A stretch of DNA of 64,000 nucleotides from Ktedonobacteria bacterium brp13. Its GTDB lineage: Bacteria > Chloroflexota > Ktedonobacteria > Ktedonobacterales > Ktedonobacteraceae. The position numbers and the translations under genes were made by a program. The notes beneath the pieces are model-generated. The model ran no database searches. It saw only the letters and a program-made list of their open reading frames with translations, and had not been told where the DNA came from. The DNA lies in the NCBI GenBank assembly GCA_015099395.1, contig AP024096.1, positions 5,580,001-5,644,000 on the forward strand, in the 5' to 3' direction. This document shows positions 31,174 to 40,278 of this stretch, one piece after another (position 1 is the stretch's first letter; the number at the start of each line of letters is the position of its first letter).

Positions 31174-32433
31174 ATGGCGAGTGGAAACTACGCCAAAAAA
31201 GTCGTGCAACCAGCGCACCAGGATGAGATTACCTCACCGAGGACGTTGCGCGCGCAACGGACCAGGACATCAATAGAGGATTATGGTCCTGATTCAGAAG
31301 AGATCACCTTCAAGGAGAGTCCAAACCAGATTCCAGTCTCGAATCAACCAATCACTCGTCCCAAGCCCACGTCAACGACCCAGACCGTTCGTACAGCAAC
31401 GACTCAAAACACGCGTGCAACAACAACTCAGAGCATGCGTGCAAAAAAAGTGGACCCTACAACCGATACGATTATGTTCGCGGATAGAACAATGACGACA
31501 GGTGCAAGGACAAGAAAACCGACGCGCAACCTGGCAGAGGATAGTATGGATACGGGAGTGGGCCCAGGTATCGGCGCCGGTATGATAACGTCCAGCGCCA
31601 TTGCTGCAGGGATAGCGCCAACGACTAGAAGCAATCCATTAACAGCACAAAATCAAAGGGTCGCGCGCCTCAAGAGCGTGCGAGAGGTAAATGCAGACCG
31701 TGCCATCACGGCTGATGCCGTCGTCCTCCAACCATCATCGGTCTTAGGGCATAACGGACCCTGGTTACGTCCCTGGCTCCTCTGCACATTTTTTATAACC
31801 ATCGCCTTGCTCGTCTTGATAACAGCGGGCATCTACCAGCGCAACGACACCATCATGAACTACGGTGGAGGGCAGTCTTACGCCGTTCAGGTCAGTTCAG
31901 GCACATGGGCCAAAAGCACGCAACCGGCACCGATCCAGAAACCAATTCCCAGCCATCCTGGTCCGTATGCTGTACTGGGCAAGCCTACCATCAGCGCAGC
32001 CTTCATCAATCAAGTACTGCAAGCCAATCATTCGCCAGCAGCAGGTAAAGGGCAGGCACTCTATGATCTAGGCGTCAGGTACGACATTGATCCAGCCTTC
32101 GCCCTGGCCTTCTTTATGCATGAGAGTAGCTTTGGCACCCAGGGCGAAGCACAGACTACCCTCTCTCTGGGCAACCTGCGCTGCTATACTGGAGCCACCT
32201 GTATTGATCAGGACAGAGGTGGCTATGCACAATATGCCACCTGGGAAGATGGTTTCCAGGCGTGGTATCAGCTCATACACAACTTCTATGTTGCGCAACT
32301 AGGGGAAGTCACCATTGATCAGATTATCCCCACGTACGCACCGAATGCGGACCATAATGATGAAGCCGCCTATATTAGTTCCCTCAAAACTGCCATCAAC
32401 ACATGGCACGCCAATCAAATTTACGTAAACTAA
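31174..32433 (+). CDS. Membrane-anchored glucosaminidase-domain protein
   Basis: 419 aa. The N-terminal 195 residues are polar and Thr/Arg-rich (probably cytoplasmic and disordered), followed by one transmembrane helix at about 197-219. A Pro-rich spacer follows. From about 275 a lysozyme-like glucosaminidase domain begins (INQVLQANHSPAAGKGQALYDLGVRYDIDPAFALAFFMHESSFG), where the Glu of HESSFG is the likely catalytic acid. It probably cleaves peptidoglycan outside the membrane. The start at 31174 follows a perfect AAGGAGG; the upstream frame to 31045 is not needed. It converges on the next gene with a 19-bp gap. Confidence 0.82.
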   Translation: MASGNYAKKVVQPAHQDEITSPRTLRAQRTRTSIEDYGPDSEEITFKESPNQIPVSNQPITRPKPTSTTQTVRTATTQNTRATTTQSMRAKKVDPTTDTIMFADRTMTTGARTRKPTRNLAEDSMDTGVGPGIGAGMITSSAIAAGIAPTTRSNPLTAQNQRVARLKSVREVNADRAITADAVVLQPSSVLGHNGPWLRPWLLCTFFITIALLVLITAGIYQRNDTIMNYGGGQSYAVQVSSGTWAKSTQPAPIQKPIPSHPGPYAVLGKPTISAAFINQVLQANHSPAAGKGQALYDLGVRYDIDPAFALAFFMHESSFGTQGEAQTTLSLGNLRCYTGATCIDQDRGGYAQYATWEDGFQAWYQLIHNFYVAQLGEVTIDQIIPTYAPNADHNDEAAYISSLKTAINTWHANQIYVN

Positions 32434-32452
32434 TCAAACATTGGAGCAGGGA

Positions 32453-34057
32453 TCAAGAAGTCGTCACCAATCCTTGCTCCAATGCTTTGCGTAACGCCTC
32501 TGTCCGCCCCGAGACCTGTAGCTTCTGGTAGATATTCGCAAGATGGAAATTGACCGTACGCTCACTAACACTTAAACGACTCGCAATCTCTTTGTTGCGC
32601 AAACCACGGGCAAGCAGGCGTAGCACCTCAAGCTCACGTGTCGTCAGCGTATCATAGCCCGCACCGCGCCTGCCCCGACGACCATAGTTTGAGAGGAGAC
32701 GTCCAGCAAGCTGTGGCTGAATCAAGACCTCTCCACGCGCCACAGCCCTGACAGCAAGCGCCAGATCATCAGGAGCGATATCTTTTAGCATGTAACCATC
32801 TGCACCGGCCCGCAGCGCCTCGTAGAGATACTCCTCGCGGTCCTGTATCGCCAGGACCAGGACCCTCGTATTCAAATTCAATTGCTTGATCTGACGCAAG
32901 ACCTCCAGGCTCTGCCCCTCAACTAACTGCGCATCCAATAGAACGACCTGCGGGCCAAGTTCTATCGTCTCGCTGACCGCCTGCAAGCTATCGGCAGCCT
33001 CACCGATCACAACAAGACCAGGATAGCTTTCAAGTAGGCGATGCAGACCAGCCCGCGTCACCGCCTGACCATCAACAATCAGAATACGAACCGGCTCATT
33101 GCTCTGGGTAGCCGAAGTGGGCGTGGTGGACACGGCAGATGTAGCGGACACGGCAGATGTAGCGGACATGTCAGAAGGAACGATAGAGGCTGGCACGTCG
33201 GTAGTAGCGACCGTCGTAGCATCAAGAGCAGTGTCAGGATGAGTATAGGGTAGTTGTAACTGGACACGTGTACCATTCTCGGAGGAATATATCTCCAGAG
33301 ATCCTCCCAGTTGCGCGAAGCGCTGCCGCAGATCATCAAGTAGAACAAACGCATTACCGATAGGATAGTCCAGCGCAGGCTGCCCGAAAGTAACGATCGG
33401 CTCAGCGGATGGCATAGTGAAAAATGACAATGGCGGCACTGGAGGAGAGATTGACAGATCGTCCAATGTTCCAGCACCTTCAGCGTCCTCAGAGCCCTCA
33501 TCGTCTTCAGATTGCCGGGTAGCGCTATTTTGCAGCGGATATGTCGGATATGTTGGATCTGGTAGACCATCGTCCTCCAGGCTTAACTGAACACGATCCT
33601 GACCATAGTTCAACGAGAAGCGAATACGATGGACCTGAGAATGACGCTCAACATGGTAGAGGGCCTCACGCGTCGCCAGATAGAGTAAGCAGCGAGCCGA
33701 GGCAGAGAGACGAGCCTCCAGAGCGAGCTCATCACTCCCAGAGAACGCAAGACGGCTCGCAATACCCATACGTTCAGCGGTCTCCTCAACCATATTTGAG
33801 AGGAGATCATTCAAGCGTACAGTTGTCAGTTCAGAGGGAACACATTCCGCGAAGTCGATACGAAGCGTAGAGAGAGTCTCAGAGACCTGCTCCTGGAGAT
33901 CCTGTAAGCCAGCACGCAGCGCTGTAAGATCAACAGTCGTAGTCGCAGTGGTAGCATCAGCAGGCGACACAAGTGCCTGCAAAGCCCGTATCTCAACCAT
34001 GAACGTACTCAGCATCTGCAACAGACGCTCGTACGGAAATGGAGTTGTTGTATTCAT
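32453..34057 (-). CDS. Fused kinase-type ATPase, receiver and LuxR-type HTH regulator
   Basis: 534 aa. Residues about 70-270 resemble the HATPase_c domain of NarX/DegS-type histidine kinases (CLLYLATREALYHVERHS as N-box; VQLSLEDDG as G1), but there is no phospho-accepting His box. A low-complexity SATSAV linker follows. A receiver domain (about 320-440) has the phosphorylation Asp in VVLLDAQLV and Lys in YMLKD; one of the usual paired acids is Gly (VDGQAV). It ends in a LuxR/FixJ HTH (TTRELEVLRLLARGLRNKEIASRLSVSERTVNFHL, in parts). It reads as a one-piece signalling regulator. It is divergent from padR. Confidence 0.85.
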   Translation of the reverse strand: MNTTTPFPYERLLQMLSTFMVEIRALQALVSPADATTATTTVDLTALRAGLQDLQEQVSETLSTLRIDFAECVPSELTTVRLNDLLSNMVEETAERMGIASRLAFSGSDELALEARLSASARCLLYLATREALYHVERHSQVHRIRFSLNYGQDRVQLSLEDDGLPDPTYPTYPLQNSATRQSEDDEGSEDAEGAGTLDDLSISPPVPPLSFFTMPSAEPIVTFGQPALDYPIGNAFVLLDDLRQRFAQLGGSLEIYSSENGTRVQLQLPYTHPDTALDATTVATTDVPASIVPSDMSATSAVSATSAVSTTPTSATQSNEPVRILIVDGQAVTRAGLHRLLESYPGLVVIGEAADSLQAVSETIELGPQVVLLDAQLVEGQSLEVLRQIKQLNLNTRVLVLAIQDREEYLYEALRAGADGYMLKDIAPDDLALAVRAVARGEVLIQPQLAGRLLSNYGRRGRRGAGYDTLTTRELEVLRLLARGLRNKEIASRLSVSERTVNFHLANIYQKLQVSGRTEALRKALEQGLVTTS

Positions 34058-34064
34058 ATGGCAA

Positions 34065-34109
34065 TTGCCTCAACATAGCCAGGTACATTATAATGACGTT
34101 GGTTCCAAC
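34065..34109 (+). promoter_or_regulatory. padR promoter with overlapping operator-like palindrome
   Basis: TTGCCT (34065-34070) and TATAAT (34089-34094) are 18 bp apart. Just after the -10 lies GTTGG-TT-CCAAC (34098-34109), at the expected transcription start. This is a common place for an autoregulatory operator. The region also serves the divergent regulator gene that starts at 34057. Confidence 0.6.
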
Positions 34110-34130
34110 AGTGAATGGGAGGGAAAAAGC

Positions 34131-34697
34131 ATGCATATCAGCGAACCAGCTGAATATGCCATCCTGGGACAGCTACACGAACGTTCCATGCATGGCTACG
34201 AGATGTACCAGCAATTTGAGAGCGGCATCCTGGGTCAGATCGTCCACCTTGAGATGAGTCAGATGTATGCTTTTCTGAAAAAACTAGAACGGCTACAATA
34301 TATAGCCGCGGAGATAGCACCGCAAGGGACACGCCCACCGAGAAAAATATTCCACCTGACCACAGCAGGGCAGGTCGTCTTTCAAGAGTGGTTGCTACAA
34401 CCGACAGAGAAACCACGTGACATCCGCATCCTCTTTCTCATCAAACTCTATTTTGTAGAACGTTTTTTTCCGGCACAAACTTCCCAACTCTTGCAAGAAC
34501 AGATCGAGAGTTGTCAGCACTTCTTAGCGCATCTAGAAACGATACAGAGTACAACAGAACTCCAGAGCGAAGACGCCAGATTCTTTGACCAGGTCGTGCG
34601 AGGCAGCCGTGTGCATCAAACAATTGCATTACTAGAATGGTTGCACGACCTCCAGACACAGGAGAAGCAGAGAACGCAGGCAGCGCAAAGAGCGTAG
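34131..34697 (+). CDS. PadR-family transcriptional regulator
   Basis: 188 aa. The N-terminal winged helix has the PadR pattern (EYAILGQLHERSMHGYEMYQQFES, then HLEMSQMYAFLKKLERLQYI, then RKIFHLTTAGQVVFQEWL, in parts). A C-terminal helical dimerisation region follows. These repressors usually control neighbouring efflux or stress genes. Here the divergent partner is the fused HATPase-receiver-HTH gene. The start at 34131 follows GGGAGG at nine bases; the frame is open from 33948 but that part overlaps the divergent gene. Confidence 0.87.
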   Translation: MHISEPAEYAILGQLHERSMHGYEMYQQFESGILGQIVHLEMSQMYAFLKKLERLQYIAAEIAPQGTRPPRKIFHLTTAGQVVFQEWLLQPTEKPRDIRILFLIKLYFVERFFPAQTSQLLQEQIESCQHFLAHLETIQSTTELQSEDARFFDQVVRGSRVHQTIALLEWLHDLQTQEKQRTQAAQRA

Positions 34698-34717
34698 AGA
34701 GAGCGCAACTCTCGCTG

Positions 34718-35458
34718 CTACGATGAAGCACTATCAGTAGGACATTCTGCATCCTCAGCGAGTGGTAGCAGATAGAGATGATAGCGAGGATTATAGTCTT
34801 TATCGCAATGACTACAGGAGACAGCATGCGAGTAGCGTCGCGTACGAGGATACTGCTTACCACACTGCGGGCAGGCATAGAGGTAACGAATTGGACGCGA
34901 GGCTCGGCGCACCTGTTCACGATGCAAACTCTCCTCATGTAAGAGGGCTCGCAGGTCTGCCAGCGGGTAACCAGTGACAGCGGCTTCGTCGGTAGCGATG
35001 GCATCATGACCATGGTGTGTATGACGGCGAGGATTGCCCTGAACACGATCAGAGAGGTGGATCAGCTCATGAGCTATGGTCACCTCGATTGCCTTCTGTT
35101 GCATAGCGGGTTCAATAAAGATCAGGTGGCGATGTGGTGACGCAGGCAGAGAGAACGCGGTTTGTAGAGAATACGGTTTGCGGCGTGAGCGAGCCATCTC
35201 CGAAGGAGAAGGAATAAAGCAATAGCAACCGAGTGCCATAGAGTCTAAACGTTTGCCGGTCCAGCGTGCAAACTCGCGCCGCTCATCGGTCATAGCGAGT
35301 AAGACCAACTCTTCCTTAGGAATTTCAAGCTTGCGCCAGTAGAAGAGTAGCCAATGAGTCATAAGTTCTTGATTGCCGTGAATGATTGGTCCAGCCTGTA
35401 ACAAAGGTGGAGATGGTAGAGTTCTCTGCGTGCGAGATATTTTCCGCGAAACTGCCAT
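34718..35458 (-). CDS. SprT-like zinc metalloprotease domain protein
   Basis: 246 aa. The zinc protease motif HELIH (H130, E131, H134) is followed by a segment that could give the third ligand (HTHHGHD). A C-terminal zinc ribbon CPQC ... CSHC spans about residues 196-215. This domain order matches SprT/Spartan-like proteins. A role in DNA-protein crosslink handling is known for eukaryotic Spartan but is only an analogy here. It is convergent with padR (20-bp gap). The ribosome site (AAAGGA) is rather distant from the ATG. Confidence 0.8.
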   Translation of the reverse strand: MAVSRKISRTQRTLPSPPLLQAGPIIHGNQELMTHWLLFYWRKLEIPKEELVLLAMTDERREFARWTGKRLDSMALGCYCFIPSPSEMARSRRKPYSLQTAFSLPASPHRHLIFIEPAMQQKAIEVTIAHELIHLSDRVQGNPRRHTHHGHDAIATDEAAVTGYPLADLRALLHEESLHREQVRRASRPIRYLYACPQCGKQYPRTRRYSHAVSCSHCDKDYNPRYHLYLLPLAEDAECPTDSASS

Positions 35459-35615
35459 GAATTCTTTTTCTAATCCTTTTAGAAGAGTTGGGAATGCTTT
35501 TCTCTATGCACTCGTAGGAGTTGCAATACCAGTATATCAAGCGCCAACAATCTTCGCAAGAGGTAAGATAATATGCCAAACTTTTAGATTTTCCGCTATA
35601 CTCTAATGATATACC

Positions 35616-35644
35616 TTGACACCTCTACATAACAGGGGTAAGAT
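35616..35644 (+). promoter_or_regulatory. Strong candidate promoter for the small unknown gene
   Basis: TTGACA (35616-35621), 17 bp, then TAAGAT (35639-35644). It lies 50 bp before the ATG at 35695, with AAGGAGAGG just ahead of the start codon. Confidence 0.65.
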
Positions 35645-35694
35645 GAAGATTAGATTTTTACACAAACCTCCCGTACCCACAAGGAGAGGCCTAT

Positions 35695-36180
35695 ATGCCA
35701 TTTCAGATCTGTATCAAGACAGACAAAACATTACAGCAACTGGCTGCTGAGATACGCGACCTCTTTTCGTTGCCCCCATATACGCTTGATCCTCACACTG
35801 AAGAACCATATTGCCAATTTGAGATGCTTGGTATGCTGCTTTTTGTACGACGCTACGACGAAGAGAGCCGCGACCCCGAAGTTCAGGATTATGCCTACTG
35901 TCTTGATCTACAACTTGCCTTTACAGAGGGTGCTATTGATACAGATACAGTAGAGTATAGCCTCCAACCTTACTATGCGCAACTTCTCGCATTCCGCCTG
36001 GCAGTAGAGACAGCCAGTTACGAAAAGAAACGTATCGGCGAGCACTGGCAGATTCGCTATCACTACTACGCACGCAATGAGAGCTGGAATGCTGACCTTC
36101 TATTTGGCGAACCGGGTTATGCGCCAGCGATTAAAGAGAAAACACCTGGGCCCTGGCGTTCAATACATACATTTTTTTAG
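35695..36180 (+). CDS. Hypothetical protein
   Basis: 161 aa soluble protein with mixed alpha-beta character (MPFQICIKTDKTLQQLAAEI ... WQIRYHYYARNESW). No signal peptide, membrane segment or metal motif is seen, and I do not recognise the family. A near-consensus promoter and strong ribosome site (AAGGAGAGG) support expression. A hairpin terminator at 36251-36279 follows. Confidence 0.7.
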   Translation: MPFQICIKTDKTLQQLAAEIRDLFSLPPYTLDPHTEEPYCQFEMLGMLLFVRRYDEESRDPEVQDYAYCLDLQLAFTEGAIDTDTVEYSLQPYYAQLLAFRLAVETASYEKKRIGEHWQIRYHYYARNESWNADLLFGEPGYAPAIKEKTPGPWRSIHTFF

Positions 36181-36250
36181 ATCCAAAGAGAGAAGATTTT
36201 ATTTTACGGCATGGCAGAGAAACGGGAGAACAGGGAGAGTCTGGAGAGCA

Positions 36251-36279
36251 GGGAAAGCCTGTAACCAGGCTCTCCCTTT
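36251..36279. terminator. Hairpin between convergent genes
   Basis: GGGAAAGCCTG (36251-36261), loop TAAC, CAGGCTCTCCC (36266-36276), with one A-C mismatch, then TTTC. It is placed between the end of the small unknown gene and the end of the Rad50-like gene, so it may serve both. Confidence 0.65.
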
Positions 36280-36299
36280 CTATGAATTATGCGTTTCCA

Positions 36300-39200
36300 T
36301 TAGAGCTTTTCGAAGGGTAATTTGATGGCAGCGATAGCGACAGTAGTGTCTTCATCTTCATCGAAGCCATCTGGGAAGGGCGTCGCGGGCATACTGGGCT
36401 GACTGATCGGAGTAACAGAGAGTGTCGATTGGACGACTGGGAGGTTACTTTCGATAATGAGACCATTGTCCATGTAGAGATGGTACGGGAACATGGCAGG
36501 ATCAAAGGCTCCACTGTGTGAGAGCAAAATAATCTGCTCAAAGTGACGGCTCAGGACATCCCCTGTAACAACATCGACGAGCGCCTGCGCACGACCGCGA
36601 TCGAATGAGCTGAGTGGCTCATCGAGCAGAACAAAGCCAGGAGCGGAATTGAGGTCACGTGGCAGAGTCGCAATCGCGAAAGCCAGACGTGATGCCAACG
36701 AGAGCTGATCAGCAGCACCACCAGAGAGAGCCGAGGTCGGTAAGTATTCTCCAGCGGCAGCATCCCAGACCTGGATCTGGAAAGGTCCGCCACTGAGCGT
36801 CCCCTCTTCTGGCTCGGTGATCAGATGCACATCGTGATAACGGCCACCAGTCAACAAGGGTAGGATCTGCTGCATGTAGTATTCGGTGCGTGGTTGTACC
36901 TTGCGCAGCAGACGCTGCTCAACTTCTTGCAGGAGCAGATTACCGTGTTTCTTGATATCGTATAAACGCTCTTGCTCTGCCATGTCCTTGCGCGTCTCCT
37001 CCAGATCGAGCGGCTCCTCGCCGACGCCCAGTTGTTCACGCAAAGACAATTCCTGTTGCTTCAACTCATCCAACTCGTCCTGCAGCGTCTGCTGCTCATC
37101 CTCAAGATGTTGGCGATCCTCTGGCACATATTGACCAAGCAGGGGCCATGTCTGGATAAGATCATGGCGTCCATAACTTGTAATATTCAAGTGATCGCGC
37201 TGTACCAGCAAATCAGTGATCACATTCTGATCAGAGATAATCACCTCACCGCACAGCTGAATCTTCGCATTCGAGGCACCTTCCTGATTATGTAGCGCAT
37301 CCAGATCCTTGAGGATACCATCCTCATTGGCCTCAATGAGCTCGTTCTGGCAGCGGGTACGGAGCGCAACCAGCGCCTCAGCGAACGGGTTAAGCGGTAC
37401 AATCCAGCTCCCCAGTGAATTGCTAAACTTGGCCAATTGTTTGTAGTATTCAGAGAGCGCTTCCTGACGATCCTTCAAGACATCAGTAAAATGCTTCTGA
37501 CGTTCCTGAAGCATAATCTTATTGCCCAGCGTAATATGCAACTCTTCCAACTGCTTACGCGCCGTCAGTTCAGCACTACCAACAGAGGACTGACCATGGG
37601 TGATACCCAACGGCTGCACGCGCTGACGCAGTGAATCTTTCAGAGACTGTAGAGCACTACTCAGGCCAATCTGTTGCTCGCGAGCATTCTCAAGTAGCCG
37701 CTCTGGCTGCGTCTGTTGATACTGATCATCGCGCTCACGCAGTATCCTCTGGCGTTCAACCAACTGGTCCAGTGACTCCTGCTGGTTGCGCAACTGGTTA
37801 GCCAGATTAGAGGCCAGATCCAACTTGCCATCCAACGCAGCGACCTCATGTTCGGTTGCTTTAATCGTACTATCGACCAGAGCGCTCAGAGCCGGGATAC
37901 CACTGTGATCATCTACAACCTCGACGGGAGAGAGGGGATCAGACATAAACGATTGATCAACTGGAATCGGGCTTGCCTGGATACGAGCATTGATGCTAGC
38001 CATTGGCAGGCCTTCCTGACCGGCCAGCAAGATCAGCTCTTGATGCATCAGACCAATGGTATGCTCATCGTTACGTAGATCATTCTCAACGGAGTCCCAT
38101 TTTTCACGCTTGCGCAGATCTATCAGGCGAGTCTGCTCATTACGCAACGTCGAGAGCGACTCTTTAAGAGTATTAACCCGACTCTGCAAGCTATTCGCCT
38201 CGGTGTACTTACGCTGCATTTGCTGTTGCAGATCACCGGGCTCATTCTGATCACGGGTGCGATCCAGGAACTGGCGTGCCTCTTCGAGAGAGCGCGGACT
38301 ATTGCCACCCAGCGAACGGATCTCGTTTTCGACTTTGGCCAGTGCCTCAGCGCTACCCACCATACGCATAGCAGCTTCACGAGCAGTAACCATCGTCCCT
38401 ACATGGTTAATAGCTTCCTGCTCCTGAGCCTTCAGTATACTCTCCTGAGCACGTAGATTGCGATAGCGCTGGAGGAGCCAGAAACCCAGCCCGATAAGCG
38501 CCAGCATCAGCACCAACAGAACAATAGCAATGCCAATATTTGTAGCGAAGTTCACAATGGCAAAGATCAACAAAGCAAAGGCAGCCACCACACAGAGAGC
38601 CAGGAAGATCACATAGGGCGTCACCGCATTACGAACCTGGCCCCAGGCCTGGGTCAGTTCACCCTGGCGCTGCCGCGCCTGACTGACGTTTTGCTCAGCC
38701 TGTGCCAGTCCTTGCGCGATCCCTTTCAAACGGGACCACTCTTCAACCTGATGGCGAATATTAAACTGACGCCAGCTCGTCTCCAGAGTAGTAGCCTGCT
38801 GCCGGGCCTGCTGAGCATCACTCTCAGTCAGCTCAAGTTCCTGCTCAACATCTTGCAGATCACGTGACACCTTCAGCAACTGCTCAGAGCTTTCTTCGGC
38901 CTGAGAGCGGCTAGAGACACGATAGGTATAGCGTTGATCGAGTTGCTTCAACTCTAAGAGACGGTCAGCCAGGAAGTTCAGACGTTGCAGTCGGTCCTCA
39001 AGCAGTGGACGCGACGAACGGCGGCGCTCTTCAAGCTCCAACCATTGCTGCTGCGTCTGCTCCACACGTTCACGCGCCTGCTGTACCTGAGCATTCAGGG
39101 TCGTCAACTCTTGCTGCACCCCTGAATGTTCACGTAGTTGTTGCTCCAGCGAACGAATTGTATCGACAGCCGTCAACAGATCGTTCGCCATGCGCTCAAC

Positions 39201-40181
39201 CGTTCCATACGAACGTGCCAGATCAGCCAGATCAGCAACACGCTTCTCGATCTTCGGCAACTCCTCACGTTCGCGGCGCTCAAGATCAGCGATATCCTGT
39301 TCAAGGATCGGCAACTCGTGCCGGGCCTCAGCGATCTCATCGTAAGAAGAGATAATATCGGAGAGCGTCGCATCCGCACGTTTCAGCTGCTGAACCCGAC
39401 CTTGCCGGCTCTTGAGTTCCTGCCGATGCTGAGTGATATCCTCTAATGACTGCTCCAGCTCAGCGATCTCCGTCTCCTGTAGATCGATATCAGCCAGATA
39501 CTCATTAATCGAGACCGCAGCGAGCGCCGACTCAATCAGTGCCAGTTGATCATCGAGTTGAGGGATACGAGCCTGAATCTCAGCCAGGTGGAGCTGTTCA
39601 ACGCTCGCAGCAAGTTTCTCATCATCCTCTGGCTGGACCTGAAATTGCGAAGTCAGCGTAGCAAGCGACTCCATACCCAGCAACTTACGTACCGTCGCCT
39701 CACGAGCAGAGCCTGGGATAAGCTCCAGCCGAGTCAAACCCTTCTGCTCAATCAGTTCAGAATTGCGCAGCGTCTCCTTATCCATATTACCAAGTGCAGA
39801 GATGATATGAGCATTGACCTGCTCAAGATTGGTAATCGGCTCATCATCAGGTTGACCCAGATGCTGGAAGACCAGAGAGGCCTGCTGACTCCCACCGCGC
39901 TCAATAGTACGCGTAATAATCAGATCAGTCGCGCCCAGAGAGAGAGAAAGCATCACCGTCGCATTGTGCGCCCCATACAGGATCAGATCATCGAGAGAGC
40001 GATGATTGCGGCGAATTACCAGCGGCTCACCATAGAGCGCAAAATAGATACTCTCGATCAACGCAGACTTACCAGCCTCATTGGGCCCCTGAATCAGAAT
40101 ACTACCACGCTGTGGAAAGTGCAGATTCAGGGAGCGCAAGAGCCTGAACCGTTCAATTGTTAAATGCTTTAGGATAATCAT
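36300..40181 (-). CDS. Rad50/SbcC-like ATPase with an internal transmembrane hairpin (YhaN-like)
   Basis: 1293 aa. The N-terminal ATPase half has Walker A GPNEAGKS (residues 32-39). The C-terminal half has signature LSGGAADQLSLASRLAFAIA near 1146 and Walker B FVLLDEPLSSFD near 1180. Long coiled coils lie between. At about residues 517-568 there are two adjacent hydrophobic helices, and I find no CxxC zinc hook. This is like Bacillus YhaN, whose partner YhaO is Mre11-like; here too the Mre11-like gene lies directly upstream. The protein may tether DNA-end processing to the membrane. GGAG lies ten bases before the ATG. Confidence 0.85.
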   Translation of the reverse strand: MIILKHLTIERFRLLRSLNLHFPQRGSILIQGPNEAGKSALIESIYFALYGEPLVIRRNHRSLDDLILYGAHNATVMLSLSLGATDLIITRTIERGGSQQASLVFQHLGQPDDEPITNLEQVNAHIISALGNMDKETLRNSELIEQKGLTRLELIPGSAREATVRKLLGMESLATLTSQFQVQPEDDEKLAASVEQLHLAEIQARIPQLDDQLALIESALAAVSINEYLADIDLQETEIAELEQSLEDITQHRQELKSRQGRVQQLKRADATLSDIISSYDEIAEARHELPILEQDIADLERREREELPKIEKRVADLADLARSYGTVERMANDLLTAVDTIRSLEQQLREHSGVQQELTTLNAQVQQARERVEQTQQQWLELEERRRSSRPLLEDRLQRLNFLADRLLELKQLDQRYTYRVSSRSQAEESSEQLLKVSRDLQDVEQELELTESDAQQARQQATTLETSWRQFNIRHQVEEWSRLKGIAQGLAQAEQNVSQARQRQGELTQAWGQVRNAVTPYVIFLALCVVAAFALLIFAIVNFATNIGIAIVLLVLMLALIGLGFWLLQRYRNLRAQESILKAQEQEAINHVGTMVTAREAAMRMVGSAEALAKVENEIRSLGGNSPRSLEEARQFLDRTRDQNEPGDLQQQMQRKYTEANSLQSRVNTLKESLSTLRNEQTRLIDLRKREKWDSVENDLRNDEHTIGLMHQELILLAGQEGLPMASINARIQASPIPVDQSFMSDPLSPVEVVDDHSGIPALSALVDSTIKATEHEVAALDGKLDLASNLANQLRNQQESLDQLVERQRILRERDDQYQQTQPERLLENAREQQIGLSSALQSLKDSLRQRVQPLGITHGQSSVGSAELTARKQLEELHITLGNKIMLQERQKHFTDVLKDRQEALSEYYKQLAKFSNSLGSWIVPLNPFAEALVALRTRCQNELIEANEDGILKDLDALHNQEGASNAKIQLCGEVIISDQNVITDLLVQRDHLNITSYGRHDLIQTWPLLGQYVPEDRQHLEDEQQTLQDELDELKQQELSLREQLGVGEEPLDLEETRKDMAEQERLYDIKKHGNLLLQEVEQRLLRKVQPRTEYYMQQILPLLTGGRYHDVHLITEPEEGTLSGGPFQIQVWDAAAGEYLPTSALSGGAADQLSLASRLAFAIATLPRDLNSAPGFVLLDEPLSSFDRGRAQALVDVVTGDVLSRHFEQIILLSHSGAFDPAMFPYHLYMDNGLIIESNLPVVQSTLSVTPISQPSMPATPFPDGFDEDEDTTVAIAAIKLPFEKL

Positions 40182-40278
40182 GTCGGGTCTACTCCGTTTA
40201 CCAGATACCCCTCAGAGTTGGAGAGATACAGCCAGATACACATAGATAGCAGCAACAGCGAGCACCTCCCCACCAGAG

